DNA of 64,000 bases from JACVRM01 sp963809765 (GCA_963809765.1 CAWEKT010000001.1:1116001-1180000); one strand, 5' to 3'. Shown: positions 1 to 11,299, counted from the first letter of the stretch. A program made the numbers and translations. Notes: generated by a model from the letters alone, not told the origin.

Positions 1-1
1 C

Positions 2-235
2 TGGCTCTGGATCGCCTTGCTGGCGTTGGCGGTTGCGGTGCTCGTACTGGCCGAGTGGCCCCGGCTGAGCGCCCTACTGCCGTTCGCAGCGGACCGAAAG
101 CGGGAGCGCCGCCGTCGGCGCACGAACCTCCGCGTCGTCACCGAGGACCCGCTCGACGACCAGGACGACTTCGCAGCCAGCGTCGAGCGCGACCTCGCCC
201 GCCTGCCGACGATCCAGGAGCGCGACCAGCTCTAG
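2..235 (+). CDS. C-terminal part of an unidentified membrane-anchored protein
   Basis: The reading frame is open from the window edge to a TAG at 233-235, so the gene starts upstream. What remains has a hydrophobic stretch rich in Leu, Ala and Val (codons from about 2 to 80), then a very basic patch of Lys and Arg, then an acidic hydrophilic tail. This looks like a membrane segment followed by a short cytoplasmic tail under the positive-inside rule. No family can be assigned from this fragment. It converges on the subtilase gene, and a perfect palindrome lies between them. Confidence 0.5.
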   Translation, partial: WLWIALLALAVAVLVLAEWPRLSALLPFAADRKRERRRRRTNLRVVTEDPLDDQDDFAASVERDLARLPTIQERDQL

Positions 236-268
236 CTGCCGCTCCGGGCGGCTGAGACGTCGTTCCGC

Positions 269-288
269 CGGGCCAGCTAGCTGGCCCG
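269..288. terminator. 20-nt perfect palindrome between convergent genes
   Basis: Positions 269-288 are identical to their own reverse complement and can fold as an 8-bp GC-rich stem with a CTAG loop. The palindrome overlaps the stop codon of the minus-strand subtilase (277-279) and lies 34 nt past the stop of the plus-strand gene. A bidirectional transcription-ending hairpin is the simplest reading. There is no T-run on either side, so it is not a canonical intrinsic terminator. Confidence 0.45.
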
Positions 289-2750
289 CACGACGAACGC
301 CTTGGTCAGCGTCGTCGTGTTCGGCAGCACCCGAGAGACGTTCTCCATGTTCTTGGTCTCCTGGTAGTCGGAGACCCGCAGCGACAGCGTGTGCCTGCCC
401 GGCGCGAATGCCGATGAGGACGAGCACCTGGCCCGTGCGCGAGTCGTAGCTGGCCGGCGTCGCACGGCCGTCGATCCTCGCCACCACCGATGCCGGGTCG
501 ATCCCCGAGCCGCCGTCCGTCGCCTTCACGGGCAGGAGTGAGTACGTCGCGATCGTCCGCCTCAGCAGACGCAGTGTCGGCGGCTTGATGTCGTCGACCC
601 AGAACCGGAAGGTGAACCGGCCCGCCGCCTTGCGGCTCGGGCCGTCGAAGACCACGTCGTACGTGCCCGCCGCCGGGCGGATCGCGCCGGCTACCAGGGC
701 CGGCTGCTGGTAGCGCGAGAGGAACGGGTTGAGCACGAGCGGCAGGCCGGCATCTCCCGTGAGCCGATTCTCGTCGCCCGCAGCGACCACGCGCGGCTGC
801 ACGCGGACGCCCGGCGCACGCGTCAGCACGGCGACCCCGAAGTTGGCCACTGGGCGCCTGAGCCGGACCCGGAAGACGCGCTCCGGACCGGGCAGGACGC
901 GTGTCACGCCCACCCCGGCCGGGTTCTCCGGGTAGCGGTACTCGCTGACGAGTGCCGCGCCTCGTGTCGTGTCGCCGTGGTACGTGCCCGGCCGCGCCAG
1001 TGATACGACCCTGGCCTTGCGCAGCTGCGGGTTGACGACCCGAAGCCAGTAGGGCACGCGCCGTGTGTTCGCGCCCTGCTTCAAGACGAGGAGGCCCGAT
1101 GCCTCTCCCTCGCCGGCGTTCGCTGCGAGCTGCACGGAGAGCGTGAGCGCTCCCGGGACGGTCACCGCCGTGGCCGCTGTGATCGTGACGCCGGTGGGAC
1201 GGCTCTGGCTCTCGACCGCAACCGACCATGCGCCGGCGCCGCCGCCTGCGTCCGTCAGCTCGACCGCCCGCTGTGCACTCGTTCCCGGCCGCAGCAGGCC
1301 GAACGAGAGCGATGCCGGCTCGCCGAAGACGAGCGGTGTGTCCGCGGTGGCGACGTCGATCAGGCCCGCCGCCCACGCGGGACACCGGGGCCGGCGCCGA
1401 CGACTGCGGGCGCGCGGCGACCGGCGCGGCCGTGCTGACGAGCGCCGACTTGATCTGGGCCGGCGTCCACGTGGGGTGGCGCTGGCGGAGCATTGCGGCC
1501 GCGCCGGCCACATGCGGTGCGGCCATGCTCGTCCCGCTGAAGGAGCTGAAGCGCCTGTTCGGGATCGAGGAGATGACGTCGGAGCCCGGCGCCGCGACAT
1601 CCGGCTTGAGTCGCAGGGAGATCGGCGTCGGGCCAGCGGACGAGAAGCTCGAGACGTAGGCCCGGTCGTCGTCGAAAGCGACGGAGCCGGCCGTGATCGC
1701 CGCGGCGGAGGTGCCGGGCGAGAGCAGCGAGCCGCGACCGAGCTCGTCGTAGGCGTTGCCGGCCGCGACGGCGGACACGACCCCGGCCTTGGCCGCCGCG
1801 TCGAGGGCAAGGGCGACCAGGTCGCGGCGAGGGTCGATCTCCGGCTCGCCGAGCGACAGATTGATCACGTCCATGCCGTCCGCGACGGCCGCCTCGATCC
1901 CGGCGACGATCTCGGGCGAGTTGCCGTTCAGTCCAAGGCCGCCGGTGGGCACGCTCAGCACCTTGTAGTTGCCGATGTAGGCGCGCGGAGCGACGCCGGA
2001 GATCGTGTCGCCCGTCGAGGTGCGGGTACCGAAGTTGCCGGCCGCGATGCCGGCGACATGGGTGCCGTGGATGGACGAGACGGGATCGAACGCCTTGCCC
2101 GCGTGCTTCCAGGTCGTGCTGGCGGGCGCGAAGGAGCGCGCGACGATCACCTTGTTGCTCGTGTACGGGCGCTGGCCGAGCGGGTAGCCGGTCGGCATCT
2201 GGTAGCCGCGCCCGTCGAAGAACGGGTGGGCGACGTCGACGCCGTCGTCGAGCACCGCGATCTTGACGCCGTTCCCCGCGGAGGTGAGCTCGGAGCCCCA
2301 GAGCAGCGGCGCCTTGACTGCCTGGACGTTCTGCGCCTCGGTCGGCGCGTAGCCGACGCTGCGGTGCACGCGGGTCACACCGGGCACGGCGGCGAGCCGC
2401 GGAAGCGAGCGCTCGGGCAGCTCGACGGCGAGCCCGTCGAAGACGATGCGGTAGCGCCAGCGAATCCGCGCTTCCGGCACCCGCGCGCGGATCCGGGCGA
2501 TGACCGCCTCCTGTGCGTGCTCCAGGTCGCGGAGGTAGCCGGCACTGGTCGGTGCGTCCGGATCGAGCCGTGCCGAGCGAACCGCAGGGCGCAGGACCCG
2601 GCTGGACGCGGCAGCCGTACTCAGCGACGGCGGGCCGAGCTCGGCGACGACCTGCACGCGGACGTCCGCAGCGCTCCCCGCGGACGCGGCGGCGAGCGCC
2701 GTCAGCACGGCGGCGAACAGGCTCGGCAGACCCCGGCGCACCTGCTTCAT
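277..2750 (-). CDS. Secreted S8 family serine protease (subtilase), two apparent frameshifts
   Basis: Predicted exported subtilisin-like endopeptidase. The ATG at 2750-2748 begins a signal peptide (basic MKQVRR, then an Ala/Leu core). An inhibitor_I9-like propeptide region follows, then the catalytic domain with all three active-site motifs: Asp in AVLDDGVDVAHP, His in HGTHVAGIAAGN, Ser in SGTSMAAPHVAG. A long C-terminal region with beta-sandwich character follows, as in subtilases with fibronectin-like tails. The frame changes near 1375 and again near 410, while protein similarity continues across both, so sequence errors are more likely than decay. The full product would be about 820 residues. 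The gene lies upstream of tRNA-Leu on the opposite strand. Confidence 0.85.
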
Positions 2751-2900
2751 CGTAGGTAAGACGTCGGGGGCGCCCCATTCGGCCGTTGACGGCGCGAGGA
2801 ATCGCGGCCGAGCGCCCTGCGCACCGGGCTCTCGCCAGGCGCGCGGCCGGGGAGCGGCGGTCCGTCGGGCGGCCCGGTCGGGGCTACAATGCGCATCCGC

Positions 2901-2984
2901 GCGGATGTGGCGGAATTGGTAGACGCGCACGGTTCAGGTCCGTGTGCCCGCAAGGGCGTGGAGGTTCAAGTCCTCTCATCCGCA
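2901..2984 (+). tRNA. tRNA-Leu(CAG)
   Basis: An 84-nt class II tRNA. The acceptor stem GCGGATG (2901-2907) pairs with CATCCGC (2977-2983), followed by discriminator A at 2984. The anticodon arm CACGG-TTCAGGT-CCGTG gives anticodon CAG. A long variable arm and a T-loop TTCAAGT follow. The 3' CCA is not encoded. Confidence 0.97.
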
Positions 2985-3118
2985 CTCCTCGTCGAGCCCG
3001 CTCCCGGCCCCGCCGGTGGAGCGGGCTCGGAGCCTCTGCAAAATTCGGTACGCATCCGTGACAGCTGCGTGCGTCGTGGCCGGCTAGGCTCGTCCGCAGG
3101 GAAGCGGGTGGCGCAGTT

Positions 3119-3163
3119 CCCCACCCTGGGTGGGGGAGTGGACCTGTCTGGAACGGACAGGTC
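3119..3163. repeat. Two adjacent hairpins in the tRNA-Leu/bcp gap
   Basis: CCCCACCC (3119-3126) and GGGTGGGG (3128-3135) are perfect inverted arms around one T. Immediately after, GACCTGTC (3141-3148) and GACAGGTC (3156-3163) form an 8-bp stem with a 7-nt loop. They lie downstream of both flanking transcripts, so a terminator or processing role is possible, but neither has a T-run. The GACAGGTC word recurs in other intergenic gaps of this window. Confidence 0.5.
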
Positions 3164-3186
3164 GACGACGAGGGCCGGCGGCCCGT

Positions 3187-3658
3187 CTAGCCGGCCGCGG
3201 GGGCCGACAGCAGGGCGAGCACCTGCTCGGAGCTCTCTGTGGCATTCACGCTCCGCATCGCCTTGACGATGACGCCCGTCGGCATCGATCACGAAGGCCG
3301 AGCGGATGATGCCGACGTACGTCTTGCCGCGGTAGTTCTTCTCGCCCCACGCTCCGTAGCGGTCCGCGACGCGGTGGTCCGGGTCGGCCAGGAGCGGGAA
3401 CGGCAGGCCGTACTTGTCGCGGAAGCGAACGTGCGAGTCGACGTCGTCGGGGCTCACGCCGAGCACGACCGCGCCGTGCTCCTCGTAGGCCGCCCAGTCG
3501 TCGCGGAACCCGCACGCCTGCGCCGTGCAGCCGGGGGTGTCGTCCGCTGGGTAAAAGTAGAGGACTACCGGGCGGCCCCGAAAGTCAGACAGCGACACTT
3601 GCTCGCTCGCGTCGCTTCGCAGCGTGAAGTCGGGTGCCGGATCACCTTGTTGCAGCAT
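3187..3658 (-). CDS. bcp: Thiol peroxidase Bcp (peroxiredoxin), one apparent frameshift
   Basis: Cytoplasmic thioredoxin-dependent peroxidase that reduces hydroperoxides. From ATG 3658 the protein reads through the AhpC/TSA fold, with PDFTL near residue 10, RPVVLYFYPADDTPGCT holding the peroxidatic Cys, and ACGF five residues later holding the resolving Cys of the atypical 2-Cys Bcp type. The frame breaks at the CCC run 3275-3277. Dropping one base restores a normal tail (DGVIVKAMRSVNATESSEQV) to the TAG at 3189-3187. Length after repair is about 157 residues, usual for Bcp. The gene stands alone between tRNA-Leu and a small plus-strand gene. Confidence 0.88.
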
Positions 3659-3709
3659 GTCGCCAACGTAGCTGGACTACAGCGCAGTCTCCCCATGTAG
3701 CTTGCGACG

Positions 3710-4036
3710 GTGGAAACGGTCTGCGTCAAGGTGAAGCTCAAGCCCGGTTCACTCGAGCAAGTCCATGAGTGGGCTGAAGAGCTTCGCTCGAGAGCCGATG
3801 AGGTTCTGGCGACGCTCCGCGACGAGGGCGTGGCGGTCGAGTCCGTCTTCCTGGACTCGAACGAGCAGGGTGACTTCCTCGTCTACTACATGAGGGCCCG
3901 GAGTCTTCCGGCTGCGCGTGAGGTGGCAGAGCGCTCGTCTCACCCGATCGACGCCTACCACGGGCGGTTCAAGGCGCAAACATGGGAGAGCCGGAGCTCC
4001 CTCGAACTACTCGTCGACTTCGAGAACTTGGCGTAG
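3710..4036 (+). CDS. DUF6176-like small protein
   Basis: A 108-residue soluble protein starting at GTG 3710. It has a ferredoxin-like layout of alternating strands and helices: VCVKVKLKPGSLEQVHEWAEEL, then VAVESVFLDSN and DFLVYYMRARSL. This resembles the DUF6176 family. No catalytic motif or membrane segment is visible. It diverges from bcp with a gap of about 50 nt, so the two may share a control region. Function is unknown and the family call is from memory of the pattern. Confidence 0.6.
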   Translation: METVCVKVKLKPGSLEQVHEWAEELRSRADEVLATLRDEGVAVESVFLDSNEQGDFLVYYMRARSLPAAREVAERSSHPIDAYHGRFKAQTWESRSSLELLVDFENLA

Positions 4037-4082
4037 AGCCTTGCGGATGCGAGGTCGTCCTCTCTCATCCCGACCTCCTGTC

Positions 4083-4219
4083 TTAAGTTGATCGCGAGTC
4101 GTCCGCCGGATAGAAGTAGAGGACGACCGGCCGGCCGCGGAACGAGGAGAGCGTGACCTCCTCGCCGGAGTCGGACGTGAGCGTGAAGTCGGGAGCCGGG
4201 CGACCTTCCTCGACCACGC
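4083..4219 (-). pseudogene. Truncated peroxiredoxin N-terminal remnant
   Basis: The frame encodes VVEEGRPAPDFTL, a strand and RPVVLYFYPADD, then ends in SRST and a TAA. This matches the first 40-odd residues of a Bcp peroxiredoxin but stops just before the TPGCT motif, so the peroxidatic Cys is absent. The DNA differs at many positions from the intact bcp at 3187-3658, so this is an old paralogue fragment rather than a recent copy. The only in-frame start candidates are a poorly spaced GTG at about 4217 or an ATG at 4262 inside the cupin gene. Unlikely to make an active enzyme. Confidence 0.65.
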
Positions 4220-4246
4220 CTCCGTTGGTCGTGTTACCGGGATCGC

Positions 4247-4780
4247 TCAAGACGGCAGCCATCCTTCGCCGTACCGAGACCGCTCCTCTGGCCCCCAGCG
4301 GGCATACGCCTCTTCCGGGCTCGACGTCTCCTCGAGCACGCTCGCATCGTGCTTCGCTGCAACCTCGCTCACCGCATAGACGACCTCGAAGCCACCGACA
4401 CGGCTGCCGGCCATGACGATCACGCACGGCGCGTCGCCCGTGCCGACGAAGACGTGCTTCGTCCACGGCGGGCAGTGAACGAAGTCCCAGGCCTGCAGGC
4501 GGCGCTCCTCACCCTCGATCACGAGCACGCACTCGCCCGAGACGACGAGGAAGTCCTCCTGGCCACGCTCACCGTGGTAGATGCCGCGCTGACCGGGGGC
4601 CACGACCTGGATGCGAAAGCCGAGCTGCGCCCACTCCTGCCCACCTTCGAAGTCAGTGTCCTGCCCGCGCTCCTCGCTTCGGATCCACGACGCGTCGCGC
4701 GCGTTGAGCACGAACCAGCCCTCGCCCTGGGGGATGAGCCCGGCGTCCGTCTTCTTGAGCTCGGCCTCCGGGACGGTCAT
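4247..4780 (-). CDS. Cupin domain protein
   Basis: A 177-residue protein from ATG 4780. The central part has cupin beta-barrel motifs: GIYHGERGQEDFLVVSGECVLVIEGEE (cupin motif 1 region, with His and Glu ligands) followed by WDFVHCPPWTKHVFVGTG (motif 2, with His). The N-terminus (LIPQGEGWFVLNARDASW) is typical of small cupins annotated only as cupin domain-containing. Metal binding is likely, the substrate unknown. The gene is followed at once by the peroxiredoxin remnant. Confidence 0.8.
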   Translation of the reverse strand: MTVPEAELKKTDAGLIPQGEGWFVLNARDASWIRSEERGQDTDFEGGQEWAQLGFRIQVVAPGQRGIYHGERGQEDFLVVSGECVLVIEGEERRLQAWDFVHCPPWTKHVFVGTGDAPCVIVMAGSRVGGFEVVYAVSEVAAKHDASVLEETSSPEEAYARWGPEERSRYGEGWLPS

Positions 4781-4961
4781 CGCCGACGACCGGGGATCGT
4801 CGTGTCGGTCGCGACGTCACCCTCGCCGACCTGGCCGGTGGTGGTGTCTCCGTTGTGCTGCCACGGCGGTCAGCATGCCATCCTGCCGACACGTCCGCCG
4901 CGGAAGAGGGAATGCCGCGACCATGAGAGGGCGGCCGGTCCGACGGGTAGGGTCGGCACCG

Positions 4962-5315
4962 ATGCGGGCGCACGAGGTCGTTGGGCTGCTCGTGCTCGTC
5001 ACCGCGGCTGTGGCCGTCGTCCTCGGAGCCCTGGCATATGCGCGCGGCGGGACGGCCGGCGGCCCGGCGCGGCATCTGCTCGCACTCGTGCAGACGCTGC
5101 TCGTGGCGCAGGTCGGCCTCGGGCTGCTTCTGCTGTCCGACGACCGCAGGGCCGAGGACGAGCTGCACTACGCCTACGGCACGCTCGCCCTGCTCGCGGT
5201 GCTCGCCCCCTGGCTCTACGCACCGGGCGAGCCGCGGCGGCGGCTGGCGTGGTTCGTCGGCGCTACGCTCGTCGGCGGTGCGCTCGCGACTCGCGCTTAC
5301 ATGACTGCCGGATGA
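4962..5315 (+). CDS. Small multi-pass membrane protein
   Basis: A 117-residue protein from ATG 4962. Four hydrophobic segments are visible: VVGLLVLVTAAVAVVLGALA near the start, LLALVQTLLVAQVGLGLLLL, YGTLALLAVLAPWLY and WFVGATLVGGALATRAYM. The stop codon overlaps the start of the next gene (ATGA at 5312-5315), so the two are probably translationally coupled. Not recognised as a characterised family. Confidence 0.7.
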   Translation: MRAHEVVGLLVLVTAAVAVVLGALAYARGGTAGGPARHLLALVQTLLVAQVGLGLLLLSDDRRAEDELHYAYGTLALLAVLAPWLYAPGEPRRRLAWFVGATLVGGALATRAYMTAG

Positions 5316-5686
5316 GACGCTACTTCGAGGACATGAACCCGCTGCTGCGCGGTCTGCTGATCGTGGCGGGGATCGCGGTCGTGATCGTCGGCCTGCAGCT
5401 CTACACGACGCTCGCCGCGCTCTACCTGATCGCGCGGATCGCCTTCTTCCTGGCGATCGCGTTCTTCGTCTACCTGCTCTGGCGCGAGCGGCGCAGCGAG
5501 ATCGCCACCTGGTCGACGCGCGCGCAGGTCGCCTTCTACGGCGCCGCGATCCTCGCCGTCGTCACCCTCGGCGCCTACTTCACGGTGGGCGCATCCGGGC
5601 CGGATGCGCTGGCGCTGCTGGCCGTGCTGATCCTCTGCGGCTTCTCGATGTTCCGCGTCTGGCGCGACCAGCACTCCTACAGCTGA
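5312..5686 (+). CDS. Small membrane protein, coupled to upstream gene
   Basis: A 124-residue protein starting in the ATGA overlap at 5312. It has two close hydrophobic helices (LLIVAGIAVVIVGLQLYTTL; ALYLIARIAFFLAIAFFVYL), a short basic loop WRERRSE, then two more (AFYGAAILAVVTLGAYF; ALALLAVLILCGFSMF). No known domain. Pairing with the preceding membrane protein suggests a shared complex, which is inference only. It converges on hemQ. Confidence 0.7.
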   Translation: MRRYFEDMNPLLRGLLIVAGIAVVIVGLQLYTTLAALYLIARIAFFLAIAFFVYLLWRERRSEIATWSTRAQVAFYGAAILAVVTLGAYFTVGASGPDALALLAVLILCGFSMFRVWRDQHSYS

Positions 5687-5699
5687 CGAGCGCGCCGGC

Positions 5700-6392
5700 T
5701 CAGGCCCGCATGCGGGCGGCCGCCCCGTCGAGGGCGTCCAGCGCGGCGCGGATCGGCATCAGCTGGCCGACGAAGATCGGCGTGTCGCGCTCCGTGTAGG
5801 CGCTCGCCTCCGACTCGCGCAGGCGCAGCATCAGGTGCATGAAGTCTGCGGGCTCCTCGCACTCGAAGGCGGTCATGAACTCCTGGTCGTCGATCCCGAA
5901 CGAGTACGTGGTGTGGTTCTTGATCCCTGGGAACTCCTCGCGCCCGATGCGGATGTGCTCGTCCATCGCGCGCTGTCGTTCAGCCTCCGGCAGGGAGTAC
6001 CAGGGCCGCACCTTCACGAACGGGTAGACGACGAGATACGGCAGGTCGTGCGGCGAGATCTTCCGCGGCCGGCGCGCGGCCGTGTACTGCGAGGCCTTCG
6101 TCGTCGCCAGGTAGGAGTAGGGCGTCGTCAGCCAGCCGGCGAGGGGCGTGCCGTTCAGCTCCCCGCCCAGCTCCGTGAGATCGTCGTAGCGCTCGGTGAT
6201 CTTCCAGAGGAAGAAGTCGCAGTCGGGGCGAACGCCTGCCGTCGAGTAGGCGCGGAGGCCCGCCATCCGCTCTGACCATGCCTCGACGACGTCGGCGAAC
6301 GCGTCCTTTCCGGCCGCCCGCTCCTCGACCGGGAGGCGCCGCCAGGCAGGGTCCACGCGGTAGAAGCTGTAGGCGACGTACTGGCCCTCCAC
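5700..6392 (-). CDS. hemQ: Coproheme decarboxylase HemQ (chlorite dismutase family)
   Basis: Catalyses the last step of the coproporphyrin-dependent haem pathway of Gram-positive bacteria, oxidatively decarboxylating coproheme to haem b. From GTG 6392 the protein is about 230 residues. It starts with QYVAYSFYRVDPAWRRLP and contains DFFLWKITERYDDLTEL, the active-site loop PFVKVRPWYSLP (Tyr) and HTTYSFGIDDQEFMTAFE, with the proximal haem His in the position seen in HemQ proteins. No frameshift is seen. It diverges from uvrC with a gap of about 60 nt. An upstream start would run into the uvrC promoter region, so the GTG is preferred, although no strong ribosome binding site is seen. Confidence 0.88.
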   Translation of the reverse strand: MEGQYVAYSFYRVDPAWRRLPVEERAAGKDAFADVVEAWSERMAGLRAYSTAGVRPDCDFFLWKITERYDDLTELGGELNGTPLAGWLTTPYSYLATTKASQYTAARRPRKISPHDLPYLVVYPFVKVRPWYSLPEAERQRAMDEHIRIGREEFPGIKNHTTYSFGIDDQEFMTAFECEEPADFMHLMLRLRESEASAYTERDTPIFVGQLMPIRAALDALDGAAARMRA

Positions 6393-6455
6393 GGCCTCGA
6401 TGCTAGCGCCCTCAGCCGCCACGGCAGCCCTCTGGGCGGCCAGTACGCTGGCCGC

Positions 6456-8305
6456 GTGGCGCACGCGCTCGAGCCCAAGCTGAAGTCGCTGCCGGCGAAG
6501 CCGGGCGTCTACCTCTTTCGCGATGCGCAAGGCGAGGTGCTCTACATCGGCAAGGCGAAGTCGCTGCGACCGCGTGTGCGCTCGTACTTCCAGTCCGGCG
6601 AGTCGCGCCGGGGCGTGGCCGACCTCTCCCGGCGCATCGTCGATCTCGAGGTGATCGTCACCCCGAACGAAGCCGAGGCACTGCATCTGGAGCAGACGCT
6701 GGTCAAGCGGCACCGGCCGCCGTTCAACGTCCGGCTGCGCGACGACAAGTCGTTCCCGTACATCGCCGTGACCGTCGAGGACGAGTTCCCTCGCGTGATG
6801 TTCACGCGCGAGCGCCATCGCCGCGGCGTCGTCTACTTCGGGCCGTACGCCAACGCCAAGAAGGTGCGCGAGACGCTCGACGTCCTCAACCGCGCCTTCC
6901 GCTTCCGCCCGTGCGAGGGGCCGCAGCCCGGTCGTCACTCGGGGATCCCGTGCCTCGACTACCACATCGACCGCTGCCTGGCGCCGTGCGTCGGCTACGT
7001 GTCGAAGGAGGAGTACGCCGAGCTGATCGACGGCGTCGTGCAGTTCCTCTCGGGCGACACGAAGTCGATCCAGCGCCGGCTCGAGGAGCGCATGCGCGAG
7101 GCCGCCGCGGAGGAGCGGTTCGAGGAGGCGGCCCGCATCCGCAACCGGCTCTTCGCCGTCCGGCACCTGGCCGAGCGGCAGGGCGCGGACCGCCGCGAGT
7201 TCGGGACGATCGACGTGATCGGCATCGCGGTCGCCGGTGAGCGGGCGGCAGTGCAGGTGTTCCCGCTCCGCGACGGCAAGCTCGTCGGCCGCCACAGCTT
7301 CCATCTCGAGAACGTCGAGAACCAGGACAGCTCGACCGTGCTCGAGGCGTTCGCGCTCGAGTACTACGGCGGCTGCGCCGACGGTGCCGCCCGAGATCGT
7401 CGTTCCGGCGGCGGCGACCGAAACCGAGGCGCTGGCCGAGTTCCTCTCCGAGCGCCGGGGTGCCCGGGTGGAGGTGCGGTCGGCCAGGCGCGGCGAGAAG
7501 CGACGGCTCCAGGAGCTCGCGACGCAGAACGCCCAGCTCGCCCTCGAGTCGGACGCGGCGGCGAGCGAGCAGCGGCGGCTGCGGCGCGTGGAGGCGCTCG
7601 AGGAGCTCCGCGAGGCGCTGAACCTCGAGAGCCTGCCCGTGCGGATCGAGTGCTTCGACATCTCGAACATCCAGTCGCGAGTCGCCGGTCGGCTCGATGG
7701 TCGTCTTCCAGGACGCCCAGCCGAAGAAGGCCCACTACCGCAAGTTCGGGCTCAGGCAGCTCGAGGGCCCCGACGACTTCGCCGGCATGGCCGAGGTCGT
7801 GTCGCGACGGTTCGCCCGGCTGCGTGACGTCACCGCGGAGGAGTACGACGAGGGCTTCGCCTCGGTGCCGAACCTGGTCGTCATCGACGGCGGCAAGGGC
7901 CAGCTGTCGGCTGCGCTCGCCGCGATGCAGGCGTTCGATCTCCCGCGTGTCGCCGTCATCGCCCTTGCCAAGCGGGACGAGGAGGTGTTCGTTCCGAACC
8001 GGCCCAACCCGATCCTCCTCGACCGCCACGCCCCGGGCCTGCAGCTGCTGCAGCGCGTCCGAGACGAGGCGCACCGCTTCGCGCTCGGCTTCCACCGCCA
8101 GCGGCGCGACGCCCGCGCGCGCGAGTCGATCTTCGAGCGGCTCCAGGGCGTCGGCCCGGTGCGCCGCCGCGCGCTGATCCGCCACTTCGGCTCGGCCGAG
8201 CGTTTCCTGGCCGCGAGCGAGGAAGACCTGGAAGCGGTTCCGGGGCTGCCCGCCAAGACGGCACGGGCGATCTACGCGCAGCTGCACAAGGCCGGGCGCG
8301 GCTGA
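6456..8305 (+). CDS. uvrC: Excinuclease ABC subunit C, two apparent frameshifts
   Basis: Makes both incisions around bulky DNA lesions in nucleotide excision repair, together with UvrA and UvrB. From GTG 6456 the N-terminus LPAKPGVYLFRDAQGEVLYIGKAKSL is the GIY-YIG nuclease domain. A UVR motif (ERFEEAARIRNRL, about residues 205-240) would contact UvrB. The RNase H-like C-terminal nuclease contains CFDISNIQ and NLVVIDGGKGQL, and helix-hairpin-helix repeats (GVGPVRRRALIRHFGS, VPGLPAKTA) end the protein. The frame shifts near 7378 and 7688, inside conserved sequence. Total length is usual (about 616 codons). Confidence 0.95.
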
Positions 8306-8338
8306 ACAGCGCGCGCGTCGGCGACTGACGGCGCCGGC

Positions 8339-9346
8339 CTAGCTTCCGCCCGAGGGGCGCTCCGCGGCCGGCTCACCGGCCGCCGACGCCTCGGCGGCAG
8401 CCTGCTCATCCGCCGCGCCCTGCACGCGTCGCCGGCGCAGCTCGCGCCAGCTGACCGTGCGGGCCATCAGCAACAGGGCCGCGAAGCCGACGACGATGTT
8501 CCAGACCGTGAAGCTGAGCTTCATGCCGACGCTCAGCGAGATCAAGGCGCTGCGGGAGGCCTCGCCCGCGAGCACGAAGACGAGCAGCGCCTGCTCCGTC
8601 CCGATGCCGCCGGGGCTGATCGGAAGCACCGTGGCGAGGCTCTGCGACGACTGCGCGACCAGCGCATTGCGGAGGTGCGCGTCGACGTTGAACGCCCGCA
8701 GGCACCAGTAGGTGCCGATGATGCGGCAGGTCCAGTCGACGACCTGCCAGACGAGCACGCGGCGCGCGTAGCGCCGGAAGTCCCGCATGACTGTGAACCC
8801 CTGGGCAACGCGCTGCTTGAACGCGCGGACGTGCCCCGTCGCCCAGACGATCCCGATGCCGATCGCGACGCCCAGCGCCAGCGCGAGCGCCACCGCGAGG
8901 CGGGGACGCTCGAAGAGCCAGGCGAAGTCGAAGCTCGGCAGCGAGGGCAGGACGTCGAGGCTCGGAAGCACTCCCTGCTGCAGCGCGAACGCGAAGATCG
9001 CCAGTGCCGCGAAGAAGTCGAAGACGCCCATCACGAGGAGCGTCGTTCCCAGGGTCACGTACGTTGCGCCCGGGACGCGCGAGTGCGCGAGGTAGAGGCG
9101 AACCGCATCGCCGGCGCGCGCGGGGATCAGTGCGTTGACGCCGACGCCGGAGAGGTACGAGCCGTAGATCGAGAGCCAGCGCACTCGCTGGTCGGGGTAG
9201 GCGTCGGCGATCACGTTCCGCCACGCGGTGGTGACGGCAAGGCCCCGGATCATGTGGAAGAGCAGCGCGACCGCCAGGGCTCGGAAGTTGACCGCGGCGA
9301 GGTTCTCGAAGAAGACCTCGATCGAGTCGAAGACGCGGGTCAGCAC
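8339..9346 (-). CDS. UPF0104/lysylphosphatidylglycerol synthase TM-region family protein
   Basis: A 335-residue integral membrane protein with about seven to eight hydrophobic helices. The family signatures are LIPARAGDAVRLYLAHS near residue 75 and VLPISPGGIGTEQALLVFVLAG near residue 245 (PF03706-type, as in YbhN/AglD and the flippase part of MprF). No lysyl-transfer domain is attached. The Ala/Glu-rich C-terminal tail is cytoplasmic and low complexity. A role in moving or modifying a lipid-linked substrate is inferred from the family only. It converges on uvrC. Confidence 0.85.
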   Translation of the reverse strand: MLTRVFDSIEVFFENLAAVNFRALAVALLFHMIRGLAVTTAWRNVIADAYPDQRVRWLSIYGSYLSGVGVNALIPARAGDAVRLYLAHSRVPGATYVTLGTTLLVMGVFDFFAALAIFAFALQQGVLPSLDVLPSLPSFDFAWLFERPRLAVALALALGVAIGIGIVWATGHVRAFKQRVAQGFTVMRDFRRYARRVLVWQVVDWTCRIIGTYWCLRAFNVDAHLRNALVAQSSQSLATVLPISPGGIGTEQALLVFVLAGEASRSALISLSVGMKLSFTVWNIVVGFAALLLMARTVSWRELRRRRVQGAADEQAAAEASAAGEPAAERPSGGS

Positions 9347-9479
9347 GCCGGTTCGCTCCGTCGGTGTCCGGCTATGGCCCTGCGGCCCTGTTCCGTCACG
9401 GTCCGGTCACCCATGCGTGCGTCCGACCGGGGTACGGTCGCAGCGGGGAGGAGGCTGGAGGCTCCCGCGTCGTCGAACC

Positions 9480-9534
9480 GGACAGGTCCGCGCGGGGCAT
9501 GTCCGGCGCGGGCACGCCTGCTCGTGACCTGTCC
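9480..9534. repeat. Inverted repeat GGACAGGTC...GACCTGTCC
   Basis: GGACAGGTC (9480-9488) and GACCTGTCC (9526-9534) are perfect inverted arms separated by 37 nt that also contain ATGTCC. They lie in the 275-nt gap between the flippase-like gene and pruA. The gap has no other feature I can support. Confidence 0.4.
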
Positions 9535-9621
9535 CCGCCGGACGCCTGGCCGCCGGTGGACGGCGTCGGCCGGCACCCACCCGCGGCCGCCCGGTGAGCG
9601 CGCGGGCGTCACCCGCTCCGG

Positions 9622-11299
<1,678 letters not shown>

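Noticed and set aside
306..2930. Upstream extension of the subtilase through the tRNA-Leu gene
   Set aside because: The open frame reaches 2930, but this would place coding sequence over a tRNA. A clear signal peptide begins at ATG 2750.
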